DNA of 64,000 nt from Musa acuminata AAA Group. Taxonomy: Eukaryota; Streptophyta; Magnoliopsida; Zingiberales; Musaceae. The position numbers and the translations under genes were made by a program. The stretch spans positions 16,944,001 through 17,008,000 of the forward strand of contig NC_088331.1 in NCBI RefSeq assembly GCF_036884655.1. The letters are read 5' to 3'. Under the pieces are notes generated by a model. It saw only the letters and a list, made by a program, of their open reading frames with translations, did no database searches and was not told the origin of the DNA. This document shows positions 1 through 9,602 of the stretch, piece by piece (position 1 is the first letter of the stretch; each line of letters begins with the position of its first letter).

Positions 1-495
1 TCTACGTAAAATTCTTTTCAAGGTTCAAAACTGCTTTTAGACGCAAAACTACATTTAGACGTAAAATTACGTTTAGACGTAAAACTGCGTTTAGACGCAA
101 AACTGCGTTTAGACGTAAAACTGCGTTTAGACGTAAAACTGCGTTTAGACGCAAAACTACGTTTAGACGTAAAACTGCGTTTAGACGTAAAACTGCATTT
201 TGACGTAAAACTGCGTTTTGACGTAAAACTGAGTTTAGATGCAAACTGCGCTTAGACGCAAACTGCGCTTAGACGCAAACTGTGCTTAGACGCAAACTGC
301 GCTTAGACGCAAACTGTGTTTAGACGCAAACTGCGCTTAGACGCAAAACTGCGCTTAGACGCAAACTGCACTGTGATTCTGCTTTTATATCGAAATCATT
401 TTTTATCGGACGAACGCAGCTTTAGCTTTTAAATTGCTGTAAGATTTCCGCTGCACTAATTCACCCCCCCCCTCTTAGTGCTCTCGATCCTAACA
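1..495 (+). mobile_element. Element C, 5' LTR (3' part only; rest is left of the window)
   Basis: The window opens inside an LTR. It carries the 18/17-bp minisatellite, then a C-rich tract at 464-472, and ends in CCTAACA, followed two bases later by the primer site. The same stretch recurs at the end of the 3' LTR of this element (16260-16752). Element C is interrupted by element A at 2690-12768 and resumes after it. Confidence 0.9.
45..372 (+). repeat. 18-bp then 17-bp minisatellite in R/U5 of the element C 5' LTR
   Basis: The first half has units of 18 bp (TTTAGACGTAAAACTGCG). From about 245 the unit loses one A and becomes 17 bp (GCAAACTGCGCTTAGAC). The array lies between the TATA box and the primer site, so it is expected in the transcript leader. 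It stays open in several reading frames and creates false ORFs. Confidence 0.9.
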
Positions 496-497
496 AT

Positions 498-509
498 TGG
501 TATCAGAGC
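498..509 (+). other. Primer binding site, element C
   Basis: TGGTATCAGAGC, complementary to the 3' end of plant initiator tRNA-Met, two bases after the LTR end. This is the standard minus-strand primer site of plant copia elements. Confidence 0.93.
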
Positions 510-545
510 GGGGTATTTCTCATTTCGGATTTACACCCGAGAGAA

Positions 546-1550
546 ATGACTTTTCAAGAGGGCTGTTCGGTCTTTCGTCCACCGTTCTTTAACGGATTGG
601 ACTACACTTATTGGAAAACTCGAATGAGAGTTTTCTTAATTTCTCTAAATCTGGATTTATGGAATATCATTGAAAACGGTTTTCAACTTCCCTCCAAACC
701 GATGAACGAATGGTCGGATTTGGAGAAGAAGAATTTTTCTTTAAACGCAAAGGCTATGAATGCCTTATTTTGCGCATTGGACAAAAATGAGTTCAATCGG
801 ATTTCTACGTGTGAAACGGCTTTCGATATTTGGCGCACTCTTGAAATCACGCACGAGGGAACTAGTAGAGTCAAAGACTCGAAAGTTAATATTTTACTGC
901 TTGATTTCGAGCTTTTTCATATGAAACCAAGCGAAACCGTTGTTGACATGTACACCCGTTTTACGGATGTCGTCAATGGTTTAAAATCACTTGGTAAAAG
1001 CTTTTCGGATTTTGAACTCATTAACAAAGTTTTGCGCTCACTTTCTAAAACTTGGGATTCAAAAGTAACTGCTATTCAAGAATCGAAAAACTTGAACCAT
1101 TTTCCACTTGAAGAACTAATTGGTTCATTGATCACATATGAAATGACGTGCAATGCACGTGAAGAACTTGAGAACCACCTTCCAAAGAACAGGAAGGATT
1201 TGGAACTCTGGACAAATGAATGCCACTTGAGCGATGACTCAAGTGATGAGGACAATGATGAACAAACCAACCTTCCAAAGAACAGGAAGGATTTGGGACA
1301 TAGAACATTTGAAGACCACTCGAGCATAAGCTCAAGTGATGGTGAACTTAAACTACAAATGAAACGAAAATTAAAAAGCAAAAAGAATGGAACTACTTGC
1401 TTTAAACGCAAGAAGAAGAACAAAAATTGGGATGAATCGAGCTCATCTGAAGACGAGAAAGTCAACAAAAGCGAGGCGGCAAACTACGCCTTACTAGCCT
1501 ACGACATTGAGGTAATTAAAATGCCTTTGGTTTATTTTGAAATTACTTGA
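546..1550 (+). CDS. gag: Gag of gag-only element C (334 aa, no zinc knuckle)
   Basis: Copia-type Gag, the capsid protein of the virus-like particle. The N-terminal region (about residues 10-210) matches the Gag of elements A and B: the YTYWKTRMR motif, NAKAMNALFCALDKNEFNR, then FDIWRTLE and PSETVVDMYTRF. A lysine- and serine/aspartate-rich tail follows. Where A and B have a CCHC knuckle this protein has only TTCFKRKKKNKNWDESS, and reading ends 34 residues later instead of continuing to a second knuckle and pol. The start ATG lies 37 bases after the primer site and matches the Gag starts of the other elements. The frame is intact over 334 codons, which suggests Gag function was kept in this lineage. 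At 1509-1516 it contains an AG/GTAAT splice-donor-like sequence. Confidence 0.85.
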   Translation: MTFQEGCSVFRPPFFNGLDYTYWKTRMRVFLISLNLDLWNIIENGFQLPSKPMNEWSDLEKKNFSLNAKAMNALFCALDKNEFNRISTCETAFDIWRTLEITHEGTSRVKDSKVNILLLDFELFHMKPSETVVDMYTRFTDVVNGLKSLGKSFSDFELINKVLRSLSKTWDSKVTAIQESKNLNHFPLEELIGSLITYEMTCNAREELENHLPKNRKDLELWTNECHLSDDSSDEDNDEQTNLPKNRKDLGHRTFEDHSSISSSDGELKLQMKRKLKSKKNGTTCFKRKKKNKNWDESSSSEDEKVNKSEAANYALLAYDIEVIKMPLVYFEIT

Positions 1551-2689
1551 TGCTTTCATGATATATTTTCTTTTTTAGTTTAGAATTAATTTTCTTGAAA
1601 ATTACATGTTTAAAAATAAAAATACAAAAATTATGATCATGCTGATAATTTCGAAAATAATATTGCATATTTTATGATAAACAAACAAAATGATTTTGAT
1701 CATGGTTAAGAAGTAATAATGTGTATCATGTTTGATTAACATTGTTGAATGAAATCACGTTTGATTTAAAGTAATGCATAAAGATGTAATATGAAATGGT
1801 TATTAACAATTTTATGCATGTGATTTTAAGTTATCCATGATCATGAGCTTGTTTGATCTTCTTGACTTAATTTCAAGATCTATAGCAAAAATCATGTTTG
1901 AATATATGAAAGTGTTAATTTCATTTTCGGATTCAGTTAACAATTGGTATCCTAACAATCGGATTTTCTCATACACTTATGAAAAATATTTTTCTAAAAT
2001 GGATTTGATAAAATGATTCATGCTTATAAACTCCATCTTGAAATATGAATGATAGTGTTTTTGCTTGCAAAGATTTGTTTCACATTCATATCTCCTATGA
2101 TTCGTGTGCAGAAAAAGAATTTATAAATCATAACACAATGTGATTTCTTATGCAAAAATAAAGTGCTTTTGTGATTCTTTGCTAAAGAGAATAATTATTA
2201 AAATCATGATCTTGATAACATGAAGCTCTTTATAAATCAAGATCGTTCATTATGCTCCCTACATTTATCAAAAAGGAGTTCTTCAAATGAAATGCAATTC
2301 AATGAAGTGTCATATCGATATCTTGAAACTTGGAATATTTTAAAATGTGATCTTGATAAGAATGTTTCAAGTTGCTCATTGCACTATATCTTTTCGAATG
2401 AATCATGAGCCTTGATATCATATATTTCATAATACAAGATTTCTTTGCCTTATGTCTTGAACTTTAATGCTTATCTTAATTTGGCATATAAAGACTAAGA
2501 CATGCTTAGATGAAAAAGAATCTCTTAAAAAATGCTTTTCCCATCTGATCGAGATTAATGATTTCATGATATTTTGTGAATCTCGAAATTAATTTTAATG
2601 ACTTGATTATAAATTTCAAGTTAATGATTTGATTTGAATAAGTTTTATCTAAATCATAATCTTGATCTTGCAAAATTGAAGTCACAAAT
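1551..2689 (+). mobile_element. Element C, non-coding internal region (left part)
   Basis: AT-rich DNA rich in TCATGAT-type words, with no ORF that looks coding. Related sequence occurs in reverse orientation in elements D (16753-18492) and F (34009-35933). It occupies the place of pol. Element A is inserted at its right edge, and the region resumes at 12774. Confidence 0.8.
2685..2689. repeat. Target-site duplication of element A (left copy)
   Basis: CAAAT directly before the 5' LTR; the same five bases follow the 3' LTR at 12769-12773. Confidence 0.95.
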
Positions 2690-3212
2690 TGTTGAATCTC
2701 GGATTTTGATGATGAAGTCAATTGTCATTTGTTATCTAATCTATGTGTTGAGATAAGTGTGCAGGATTAACTACGATGAGAGTAAGACAAGCAGCAGGAG
2801 TTGCGCCGGAGTCTAGATCATGATCACGTTGGGAGTTCGAGAGTTCGACGGAAGTTCGGACGGTCGTCGGAGGTTCAGAGAGAACAGATCCGAGAAGTCC
2901 AGAAGCTTGCCAAGCGAAGCTCGTCGGAACTCGCCAAGTGGATCGTCGCAAAGTCCAGGAGTATGCCGGATGTCCGCAGAAGGATCACCGAGGGTTATCG
3001 GTTGATCGACGGAAGTTGGCCGGAAACTCGCCGGAAGAAGCGATTGACGCATCGGTGCAAAGCTGCAGAAGTTGTCTTAGAGTTAATCGTAGTTAGCATG
3101 ATGATTAAGCATGAAAATGGGAGGTGATCCCATTAGCTTAATCTTGGGGCAATTGGTCCCCTGAAAATATTCAAAGTGGGTCGAATGGAGTGAACCATTC
3201 GGACCCTGATTG

Positions 3213-3690
3213 CACCAGGAGGTGCAACCGCCCCAGCCAGGAGGTGCAACCGCCAGGGCTGCAAGGCTGGGAGGTGCAACCGCCCCAGCCAAGAGGTTGC
3301 ACCGCCAGAGCTCAAGTTCCGAGCTCTGCCAGGCGATGCAACCACAGAGCTCAGTCTTCGAGCTCTAGCAGAGTGGTGCATCAGCCTGAGCTCAGTCTCG
3401 AGCTTTGCCAGGTGATGCATTCACCAAGCTCAGTCTTCGAGCTCTGGCAGAATGGTGCATCAGCTTGAGCTCAGCTTGGAGCTCTGCCAGGTGATGCAAC
3501 CACCGAGCTCTGTTTCGAGCTCTGCCAGGTGATGCAATCACCAAGCTCAGTCTTCGAGCTCTGCCAGGTGATGTAACCATCGAGCTCAGTCTTCGAGCTC
3601 TGGCAGAGAGAAGCAATCGGCAGAGCTCAGTCTTCGAGCTCTGCCAGGCGGTGCCACCTCTCCAGTCGAGAGGTGCAACCGCCTGATCCC
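3213..3690 (+). repeat. GC-rich palindrome array in U3 of element A
   Basis: Two interleaved motifs repeat irregularly. One is GAGGTGCAACCGCC and GGCGGTGCAACCGCC variants (GGCGGT and ACCGCC arms around a 3-nt spacer). The other is GAGCTC-N7-GAGCTC (for example GAGCTCAGTCTTCGAGCTC). Both are self-complementary, so the array can form many small hairpins. It is dense in CG sites and ends about 60 bp before the TATA box. The long Pro/Gly/Ala/Ser-rich ORFs here are artefacts of the repeats. Confidence 0.85.
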
Positions 3691-3692
3691 AG

Positions 3693-3710
3693 AATTCTGG
3701 GATTTGATCG
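3693..3710 (+). promoter_or_regulatory. Perfect 18-bp palindrome upstream of the TATA box (element A 5' LTR)
   Basis: ATCCCAGAATTCTGGGAT, perfect dyad symmetry, about 50 bp before the TATA box. Exact copies are at 11537-11554, 15693-15710, 23234-23251 and 31034-31051. Element I has CCCGGAATTCCGGG, in which both arms changed together. Confidence 0.7.
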
Positions 3711-3752
3711 ATTTGATCGTTTTGAGCTCGAATTTTGAATTGGGTTGGGGCC

Positions 3753-3760
3753 TATAAATA
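3753..3760 (+). promoter_or_regulatory. TATA box, element A 5' LTR
   Basis: TATAAATA inside GGCCTATAAATACCCC, a context repeated in nearly every LTR of the window. Transcription is expected to start some 25-35 bp downstream, near 3785-3795. Confidence 0.8.
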
Positions 3761-4478
3761 CCCCACCCATTCAGCACTGAAAAGATACAGACCTATACCA
3801 AAATCGTGATCTTTTCTGTGATTCTAAAGAGCTCAAAAGTGTTGTAAAGCCTTTAAGTCTCCTCCTTCTGTTCTTCAAGTTTTTGATTGTAAAGTGAGGA
3901 GAGAAAGGTCTGTAAAGGTTGTCTCCTAAGCCTGCCAAAAGGAGAGAAACTGTAAGAGGGAAGTTTGGCCTTCGCCCATTGAAGGAAGGCACCTAGTTGA
4001 CGTCGGCAACCTCATCGGTGGAGGAAGCCAAAAGTGGAGTAGGTCAAGGCTGACCGAACCACTCTAAATCTCTGGTTTGCGTTTAATTTCGAGCACTTTA
4101 TCATTACTGCAAACCTCCCTCATCACTACTGCTCTCTGCGCTTTCACGAACAAGTTCTAAGAGCTGTTCTTCCAAATCTGCATTCAGACGTAACTTCGTA
4201 TTTTCATACATTACAGTTTACGTTTACGTTTGATTCTGCAGAACTGTTTTCCGCGCTTTTACGAACGAGCTTCCTTGCAGTTTACGCTTACATTTTAATC
4301 CTATTAATAACTGCAATCTGTCCTCTACGATTTTACGAACGAGTTTCAACATTTAGACGTAAAACTGCATTCAGACGTAAATCGGCTTTCCTCGCTCAAT
4401 CATCAGATTTCAGTTCACGTTTACGTCTTGATTTCAACTGCATACTACCTTCTGCGAGTATACAAACGAGTTTCAAAG

Positions 4479-4795
4479 TTTAGACGTAAATCTGCGTCTA
4501 GACGTAAAACTGCGTTTAGACGTAAATCTGCGTTTAGACGTAAAACTGCGTTTAGACGTAAAACTGCGTTTAGACGTAAATCTGCGTTTAGACGTAAAAC
4601 TGCGTTTAGACGTAAAACTGCGTTTAGACGTAAAACTGCGTTTAGACGTAAATCTGCGTTTAGACGTAAATCTGCATTTAGACGTAAATCTGAGTTTAGA
4701 CGCAAAACTGCGCTTAGACGCAAAACTGCGCTTAGACGCAAAACTGCGCTTAAACGCAATCTGCACTTAGACGCAAACTGCACTTAGATACAAAC
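4479..4795 (+). repeat. 18-bp minisatellite in R/U5 of element A 5' LTR
   Basis: About 17 units of TTTAGACGTAAAACTGCG with A/T (AAACTG or AAATCTG) and T/C (GTTTAG or GCTTAG) variants. The distal units shift to GCAAACTGCACTTAGA. The unit is a multiple of three and stop-free in four frames, which produces spurious ORFs of up to 120 codons on both strands. Confidence 0.92.
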
Positions 4796-4919
4796 TGAGA
4801 ATTTGCTTTTGCATCATAATAGTTTTTTGAACGAACGCAGCTTTTGGTTTTTAAATTATTATAAGATTTCCGCTGCACTAATTCACCCCCCCCCTCTTAG
4901 TGCTCTTGATCCTAACAAT

Positions 4920-4931
4920 TGGTATCAGAGC
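4920..4931 (+). other. Primer binding site, element A
   Basis: TGGTATCAGAGC, two bases after the LTR end; exact match to the plant initiator tRNA-Met 3' end complement. Confidence 0.95.
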
Positions 4932-4967
4932 AAGGTTAACTCTCTAAAGGATTAAAACCCAAGAGAG

Positions 4968-6551
4968 ATGGCATACGCCGGAAACCAAGAGGGGCATTCG
5001 ATTACACGTCCACCCATGTTCAGTGGAACGGACTACACTTACTGGAAGACCCGAATGAGGATCTTTCTTATTTCTATGGATTTTGAACTATGGAACCTTG
5101 TTGAAAATGGATTTTCAAAATCTTCTCTTCCAATGATCGATTGGAACGATTTGGAAAAGAAGGCTTTCGCTCTTAATGCAAAGGCTATGAATGCCTTATT
5201 TTGCGCACTTGATAAAAACGAGTTTAATCGTGTTTCAACTTGTGAAACTGCTTTTGATATTTGGCACACACTTGAAGTGACCCACGAGGGCACAAGTAGA
5301 GTGAAAGAGTCAAAAATCAATCTGTTGCTGCATTCTTTTGAACTTTTTCGAATGAAACCGAGTGAAACCATTGGCGACATGTTTACCCGTTTCACGGATG
5401 TCGTCAACGGTCTAAAAGGACTCGGAAAGAGCTTTTCGGATTTTGAGCTTGTTAATAAGATACTAAGATCCCTTCCTAAGAGTTGGGATCCTAAAGTCAC
5501 CGCCATTCAAGAGGCAAAAGATCTGCGAAATTTCCCTCTTGAAGAACTAATCGGGTCATTAATGACCTACGAAATGACTTGCAAAGCTCATGAAGAGCAA
5601 GAAGACATCCTTCCAAAGAACAGGAAGGATATGACACTTAAAACTTCTGAATGCCACTTGAGAGAAAACTCAAGTGATGAGGACTGTGATGATGACTTGG
5701 CACTTTTGACAAGAAAGTTTAAAAAATTCTTCAAAAGAAACAAGTTTAAAAATGATGTGAAAAATAAACTTGAACCTAAGAAGGACCAAGTGATCTGCTA
5801 TGAATGTAAAAAGCCGGGACATTACAAAAGTGATTGTCCCCAAGTCAAGAAAAGAACAACAAAGAAGAAGGCGCTCCAAGCAACATGGGATGATTCGAGC
5901 GCATCCGAGGAAGAAGAATCCAACACCGAGCAAGTTGCTCATTACGCCTTTATGGCCATCGAAGAGGAGGTAACGGATTTATTAGATGCTGATTTATCTT
6001 TCGATGAATTATTAAATGCCTTCCATGATTTATTTGATGAATGCAAAGTTATAAATAGAAAATACAAGTTGCTAAAAAGGGTACATGATAATCTTACTTG
6101 TGAGTTTGATAAGTTAAAAGTCGAACATCATGATAGTTTAAACTCATGTATCAAATGTCATGATTTAGAAACTATACAAAAAGAAAACTTGCTGCTTAAG
6201 GACACCTTGAAGAAATTCGAGGTTGGTAGCAAGTCATTAAACATGATCCTTACAAACAAGGGTCATGCTCCCAAAAGAAGTGGGATTGGATTTGTGAGGA
6301 GTCCTCACCTAAATCCAACTACCCTTGTAAAAGGCCCCATCTTACACGTTCAACACCAAACCAAGTGCAACTTTTGTTGCAAATCTGGACACAAGACACA
6401 TTGTTGTCCATTCAAGAAAATAAGTCCAAACAAATTGATTTGGGTTCCTAAAGGAACCATGATAAACTCTATGCAACATGATAGAAAATGTAGATCTATT
6501 TATGAGGCACCCAAAAGCAAATGGGTACCTAAACGTCATCCTTTCTTGTAG
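4968..6551 (+). CDS. gag: Gag of element A (527 aa)
   Basis: Structural protein that packages the element RNA in cytoplasmic particles. Residues about 15-210 are the copia Gag capsid-like region (DYTYWKTRMRIF, NAKAMNALFCALDKNEFNRV, FDIWHTLEVTHEGTSRVKES). An acidic/lysine-rich linker follows. The first CCHC knuckle is at residues 277-290 (CYECKKPGHYKSDC). After a coiled-coil-like stretch (about 335-420), a second knuckle lies at 467-480 (CNFCCKSGHKTHCC). The long C-terminal extension with a second knuckle is typical of Sirevirus-like elements. The ATG lies 36 bases after the primer site and the same start is used in element B. It ends in UAG at 6549-6551, and pol continues in the same frame directly after that codon. 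Confidence 0.95.
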   Translation: MAYAGNQEGHSITRPPMFSGTDYTYWKTRMRIFLISMDFELWNLVENGFSKSSLPMIDWNDLEKKAFALNAKAMNALFCALDKNEFNRVSTCETAFDIWHTLEVTHEGTSRVKESKINLLLHSFELFRMKPSETIGDMFTRFTDVVNGLKGLGKSFSDFELVNKILRSLPKSWDPKVTAIQEAKDLRNFPLEELIGSLMTYEMTCKAHEEQEDILPKNRKDMTLKTSECHLRENSSDEDCDDDLALLTRKFKKFFKRNKFKNDVKNKLEPKKDQVICYECKKPGHYKSDCPQVKKRTTKKKALQATWDDSSASEEEESNTEQVAHYAFMAIEEEVTDLLDADLSFDELLNAFHDLFDECKVINRKYKLLKRVHDNLTCEFDKLKVEHHDSLNSCIKCHDLETIQKENLLLKDTLKKFEVGSKSLNMILTNKGHAPKRSGIGFVRSPHLNPTTLVKGPILHVQHQTKCNFCCKSGHKTHCCPFKKISPNKLIWVPKGTMINSMQHDRKCRSIYEAPKSKWVPKRHPFL

Positions 6552-9500
6552 AAAACTAAACAATCGCAAGCTAGGAGCAAGAAATGGTACCTTGATAGTG
6601 GATGCTCAAGGCATATGACCGGAGATCCATCTCAATTCTCTAAGCTCTCTAGCATAGACGAAGGATATGTCACCTTCGGAGACAACAACAAGGGTAAAAT
6701 CATTGGCAAAGGAACCATAGGTAACAAATCCAATCTCTCTATTGAAGATGTTTTACTAGTTGATGGTTTAAAACATAACCTCTTGACCATTAGTCAATTA
6801 TGTGATAAAGGATATATTATAAGATTTGAATCTAATGCCTGCATCATTGAAAAACCACACAAAAATGTATCTATGATTGCATTAAAACAAAACAACGTAT
6901 ACACTATTGACATCAATGACTTATGTGATGAAATGTGCTTTGCCGTTATGAATGAGGATGCTTGGCTATGGCATAGAAGATTAGGTCATGCTAGCATGAA
7001 ACTAATCAATCAAGTATCATCTAGAGAACTTGTAAGAGGAATTCCTCATATCAAGTTCATCAAAGATAATATATGTGATGCTTGCCAATTAGGTAAGCAA
7101 ATTAGGGGTAGCTTCAAAGCTAAGAATCAAATAAGCACCTCTAGGCCCTTACAATTGATCCATATGGACTTGTTCGGACCAATCTCTACATCGAGTCTAG
7201 GAGGTAGCAAATACGCCTTTGTCATTATTGATGACTACAGTAGATATACATGGACCTACTTCTTAAAACAAAAAAATGAATGCTTTAGACATTTTACCAA
7301 GTTTTGTAAACTTGTTCAAAATGAGAAGGAATCTATGATTTCGTCAATTAGAAGTGATCACGGTGGAGAATTTCAAAACCAAGACTTCCAAGAATTCTGT
7401 GAACTCAACGGATACAACCATAACTTCTCTACTCCAAGAAATCCTCAACAAAATGGGGTAGTAGAAAGAAAAAATCGAAATTTGCAAGAAATGGCAAGAA
7501 CCATGTTGAATGAACATAGCCTACCCAAATATTTTTGGGCCGAAGCTGTAAACACTGCATGTTATATTTTAAATAGAGTCCTAGTAAGACCCTTACTCAC
7601 CAAAACTCCTTATGAGTTATGGAATAACAAAAAACCCAATGTCTCATATTTTAAAGTCTTTGGGTGTAAGTGTTTTATCTTGAATGAAAAGGATAACTTA
7701 GGAAAATTCGATGCTAAATCTGATGAAGGAATCTTTCTTGGTTATTCTTCGGTTTCTAAAGCTTTTCGCATCTTCAATAAAAGAACCTTAATTATTGAAG
7801 AATCCATCCATGTTGTTTTCAATGAGATTTCAGAAATTAAGAAAAATGATCTTGATGATGATATTAATTTTGATTCCTTGAATTTAAACGAAACCCCGTC
7901 TCCAACTAGCAACTTGGTTGCATCCACTTCCAAAACATCCTTACCCAAGGATTGGAAGTATATAGATGCTCATCCTAAGGAGCTAATCCTAGGAGACACA
8001 TCAAAGGGGGTTCAAACACGATCTTCTTTTAAAAACTTTTGTGCCAACGCCGCTTTTCTCTCCCAAATTGAACCCAAATGTGTTGATGAAGCCATGAAAG
8101 ATGATTCATGGATTATCGCAATGCAAGATGAATTAAATCAATTTGAGAGAAATGAGGTGTGGACGCTTGTTCCTAGACCAAATGACCATTTAGTAATTGG
8201 TACTAAATGGGTCTTTAGAAACAAGCAAGATGAAAATGGTATCGTGGTTAGAAACAAGGCTAGATTAGTGGCCAAAGGTTTCAACCAAGAAGAAGGTATC
8301 GATTACGAAGAAACCTTCGCACCTGTGGCTCGATTGGAAGCCATAAGGATGCTCCTTGCCTACGCTAGTTGCAATAATTTTAAGTTATTTCAAATGGATG
8401 TTAAAAGCGCTTTTCTAAATGGTTACATTTCCGAAGAAGTTTATGTTGAACAACCTCCTGGATTTGAAAATAATGGCTACCCTAATCATGTGTTTAGATT
8501 AACTAAAGCTCTCTATGGTTTAAAACAAGCCCCAAGGGCTTGGTATGAGAGACTTAGCTCTTTTCTCATTAAAAATAATTTCATAAAAGGCAAGGTTGAT
8601 ACTACATTGTTTATCAAGAATTTTGAAAATGATTTTCTCATTGTTCAGATTTATGTTGATGACATTATCTTTGGTTCTACAAATGAATCTCTTTGTGAAT
8701 CCTTTGCGAAAACTATGAGTCATGAATTCGAAATGAGTCTAATGGGAGAGTTAACATTCTTCTTAGGCCTACAAATCAAACAACTAAGCAATGGCATCTT
8801 TATTAGTCAAACCAAATATGCTGAGAGTTTGCTAAAGAAGTTCAAAATGAATGATTCAAAAGCCATTGACACCCCTATGAGCACCTCCACTAAGTTAGAA
8901 ATTGATGAGAATGGAGAAAGCTTCGATCAAAAAACCTATAGGGGTATGATAGGAAGTTTACTTTACCTCACTGCCACCAGACCAGACATCATGTTCAGTG
9001 TAGGACTTTGTGCTAGATTTCAATCAGACCCTAAGATATCTCATCTCAAAGCAGTCAAAAGAATACTCAGATATCTTAATGGAACTACCAATCTAGGATT
9101 ATGGTACCCAAAATCAGAAAATTTTGAATTAACAGCCTATGCTGATGCGGACTTCGCTGGCTGTAAACTAGACAGAAAAAGCACATCAGGATCATGTCAA
9201 TTTTTAGGACATGCCCTTGTATCCTGGTCATCTAAGAAACAAAACTCGGTTGCCCTATCAACAACCGAAGCTGAATACATTGCAGCAAGTGCATGCTGTG
9301 CGCAAGTTGTATGGATGAAAAACACTTTAGAAGATTACAAAGTGAATCTTAAAGATATTCCCATTAAATGTGATAACACGAGTGCAATATGCTTAACTAA
9401 AAATCCTATACAACACTCAAGAACAAAACACATTGATATTAGACATCACTTTATACGAGATCATGTCACTAATCATGATGTAACCATAGAGTTTATTGAT

Positions 9501-9602
9501 ACCAAACATCAACTAGCTGATATCTTCACAAAACCCATATGTGAAGAACAATTTGATTACATAAGAAGAGAATTAGGAATGTTGATGTGTCCGAATACTT
9601 AA
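6552..9602 (+). CDS. pol: Pol of element A: protease, integrase, reverse transcriptase, RNase H
   Basis: The frame is open from the codon after the gag UAG to 9602. The first ATG is at 6615, but the protease signature [13 protein letters not shown] has its catalytic Asp codon at 6594-6596, upstream of that ATG. Full pol must therefore come from UAG readthrough or another non-standard route. Counted from 6615: integrase HHCC zinc region about 119-157 ([19 protein letters not shown]) and catalytic D185, D248, E284 (35 residues between the last two). Reverse transcriptase has YVDDIIFGS at 680-688. RNase H has ADADFAG about 843-849, STTEAEYIA and KCDNTSAI. Order PR-IN-RT-RH defines copia. Nothing is broken and all catalytic residues are present, so the enzyme set looks functional. 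Confidence 0.93.
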   Translation, partial: KTKQSQARSKKWYLDSGCSRHMTGDPSQFSKLSSIDEGYVTFGDNNKGKIIGKGTIGNKSNLSIEDVLLVDGLKHNLLTISQLCDKGYIIRFESNACIIEKPHKNVSMIALKQNNVYTIDINDLCDEMCFAVMNEDAWLWHRRLGHASMKLINQVSSRELVRGIPHIKFIKDNICDACQLGKQIRGSFKAKNQISTSRPLQLIHMDLFGPISTSSLGGSKYAFVIIDDYSRYTWTYFLKQKNECFRHFTKFCKLVQNEKESMISSIRSDHGGEFQNQDFQEFCELNGYNHNFSTPRNPQQNGVVERKNRNLQEMARTMLNEHSLPKYFWAEAVNTACYILNRVLVRPLLTKTPYELWNNKKPNVSYFKVFGCKCFILNEKDNLGKFDAKSDEGIFLGYSSVSKAFRIFNKRTLIIEESIHVVFNEISEIKKNDLDDDINFDSLNLNETPSPTSNLVASTSKTSLPKDWKYIDAHPKELILGDTSKGVQTRSSFKNFCANAAFLSQIEPKCVDEAMKDDSWIIAMQDELNQFERNEVWTLVPRPNDHLVIGTKWVFRNKQDENGIVVRNKARLVAKGFNQEEGIDYEETFAPVARLEAIRMLLAYASCNNFKLFQMDVKSAFLNGYISEEVYVEQPPGFENNGYPNHVFRLTKALYGLKQAPRAWYERLSSFLIKNNFIKGKVDTTLFIKNFENDFLIVQIYVDDIIFGSTNESLCESFAKTMSHEFEMSLMGELTFFLGLQIKQLSNGIFISQTKYAESLLKKFKMNDSKAIDTPMSTSTKLEIDENGESFDQKTYRGMIGSLLYLTATRPDIMFSVGLCARFQSDPKISHLKAVKRILRYLNGTTNLGLWYPKSENFELTAYADADFAGCKLDRKSTSGSCQFLGHALVSWSSKKQNSVALSTTEAEYIAASACCAQVVWMKNTLEDYKVNLKDIPIKCDNTSAICLTKNPIQHSRTKHIDIRHHFIRDHVTNHDVTIEFIDTKHQLADIFTKPICEEQFDYIRRELGMLMCPNT

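Larger units (their letters stand above)
2690..4917 (+). mobile_element. Element A, 5' LTR (2228 bp)
   Basis: Starts TGTTGAATCTC and ends CCTAACA. U3 (to about 3780) contains a GC-rich palindrome array, an 18-bp perfect palindrome and a TATA box. R/U5 contains sequence rich in TTTACG words, the 18-bp minisatellite and a C9 tract at 4886-4894. It lacks the ~350-bp U3 module seen in the gag-only elements. Confidence 0.95.

Noticed and set aside
1551..2689. A search for host genes, tRNA or small RNA genes in AT-rich stretches (also 12774-14225, 16753-18492, 34009-35933, 42739-44209)
   Set aside because: All these stretches are explained as retrotransposon interiors by their position and cross-similarity; no exon-like or tRNA-like pattern was seen.
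2802..3127. Arg/Ser-rich ORF of about 100 codons repeated in each LTR (also 10548-10874, 14598-15008, 23925-24296, 31725-32096)
   Set aside because: It lies in U3 upstream of the TATA box, overlaps other open frames, and breaks in related LTRs.
4428..4787. ORFs of 60-120 codons made of FRRKTA, RLNAVL or SKRSFT repeats (also at 2-244, 12272-12638, 16277-16519, 22173-22466, 29973-30266)
   Set aside because: They are translations of the 18-bp minisatellite, open on both strands because the unit is a multiple of three. They lie in LTR leader sequence and carry no domain.
4479..4795. CRISPR-like array of short repeats
   Set aside because: Units are directly abutting with no unique spacers, in a plant retrotransposon LTR; it is a minisatellite.
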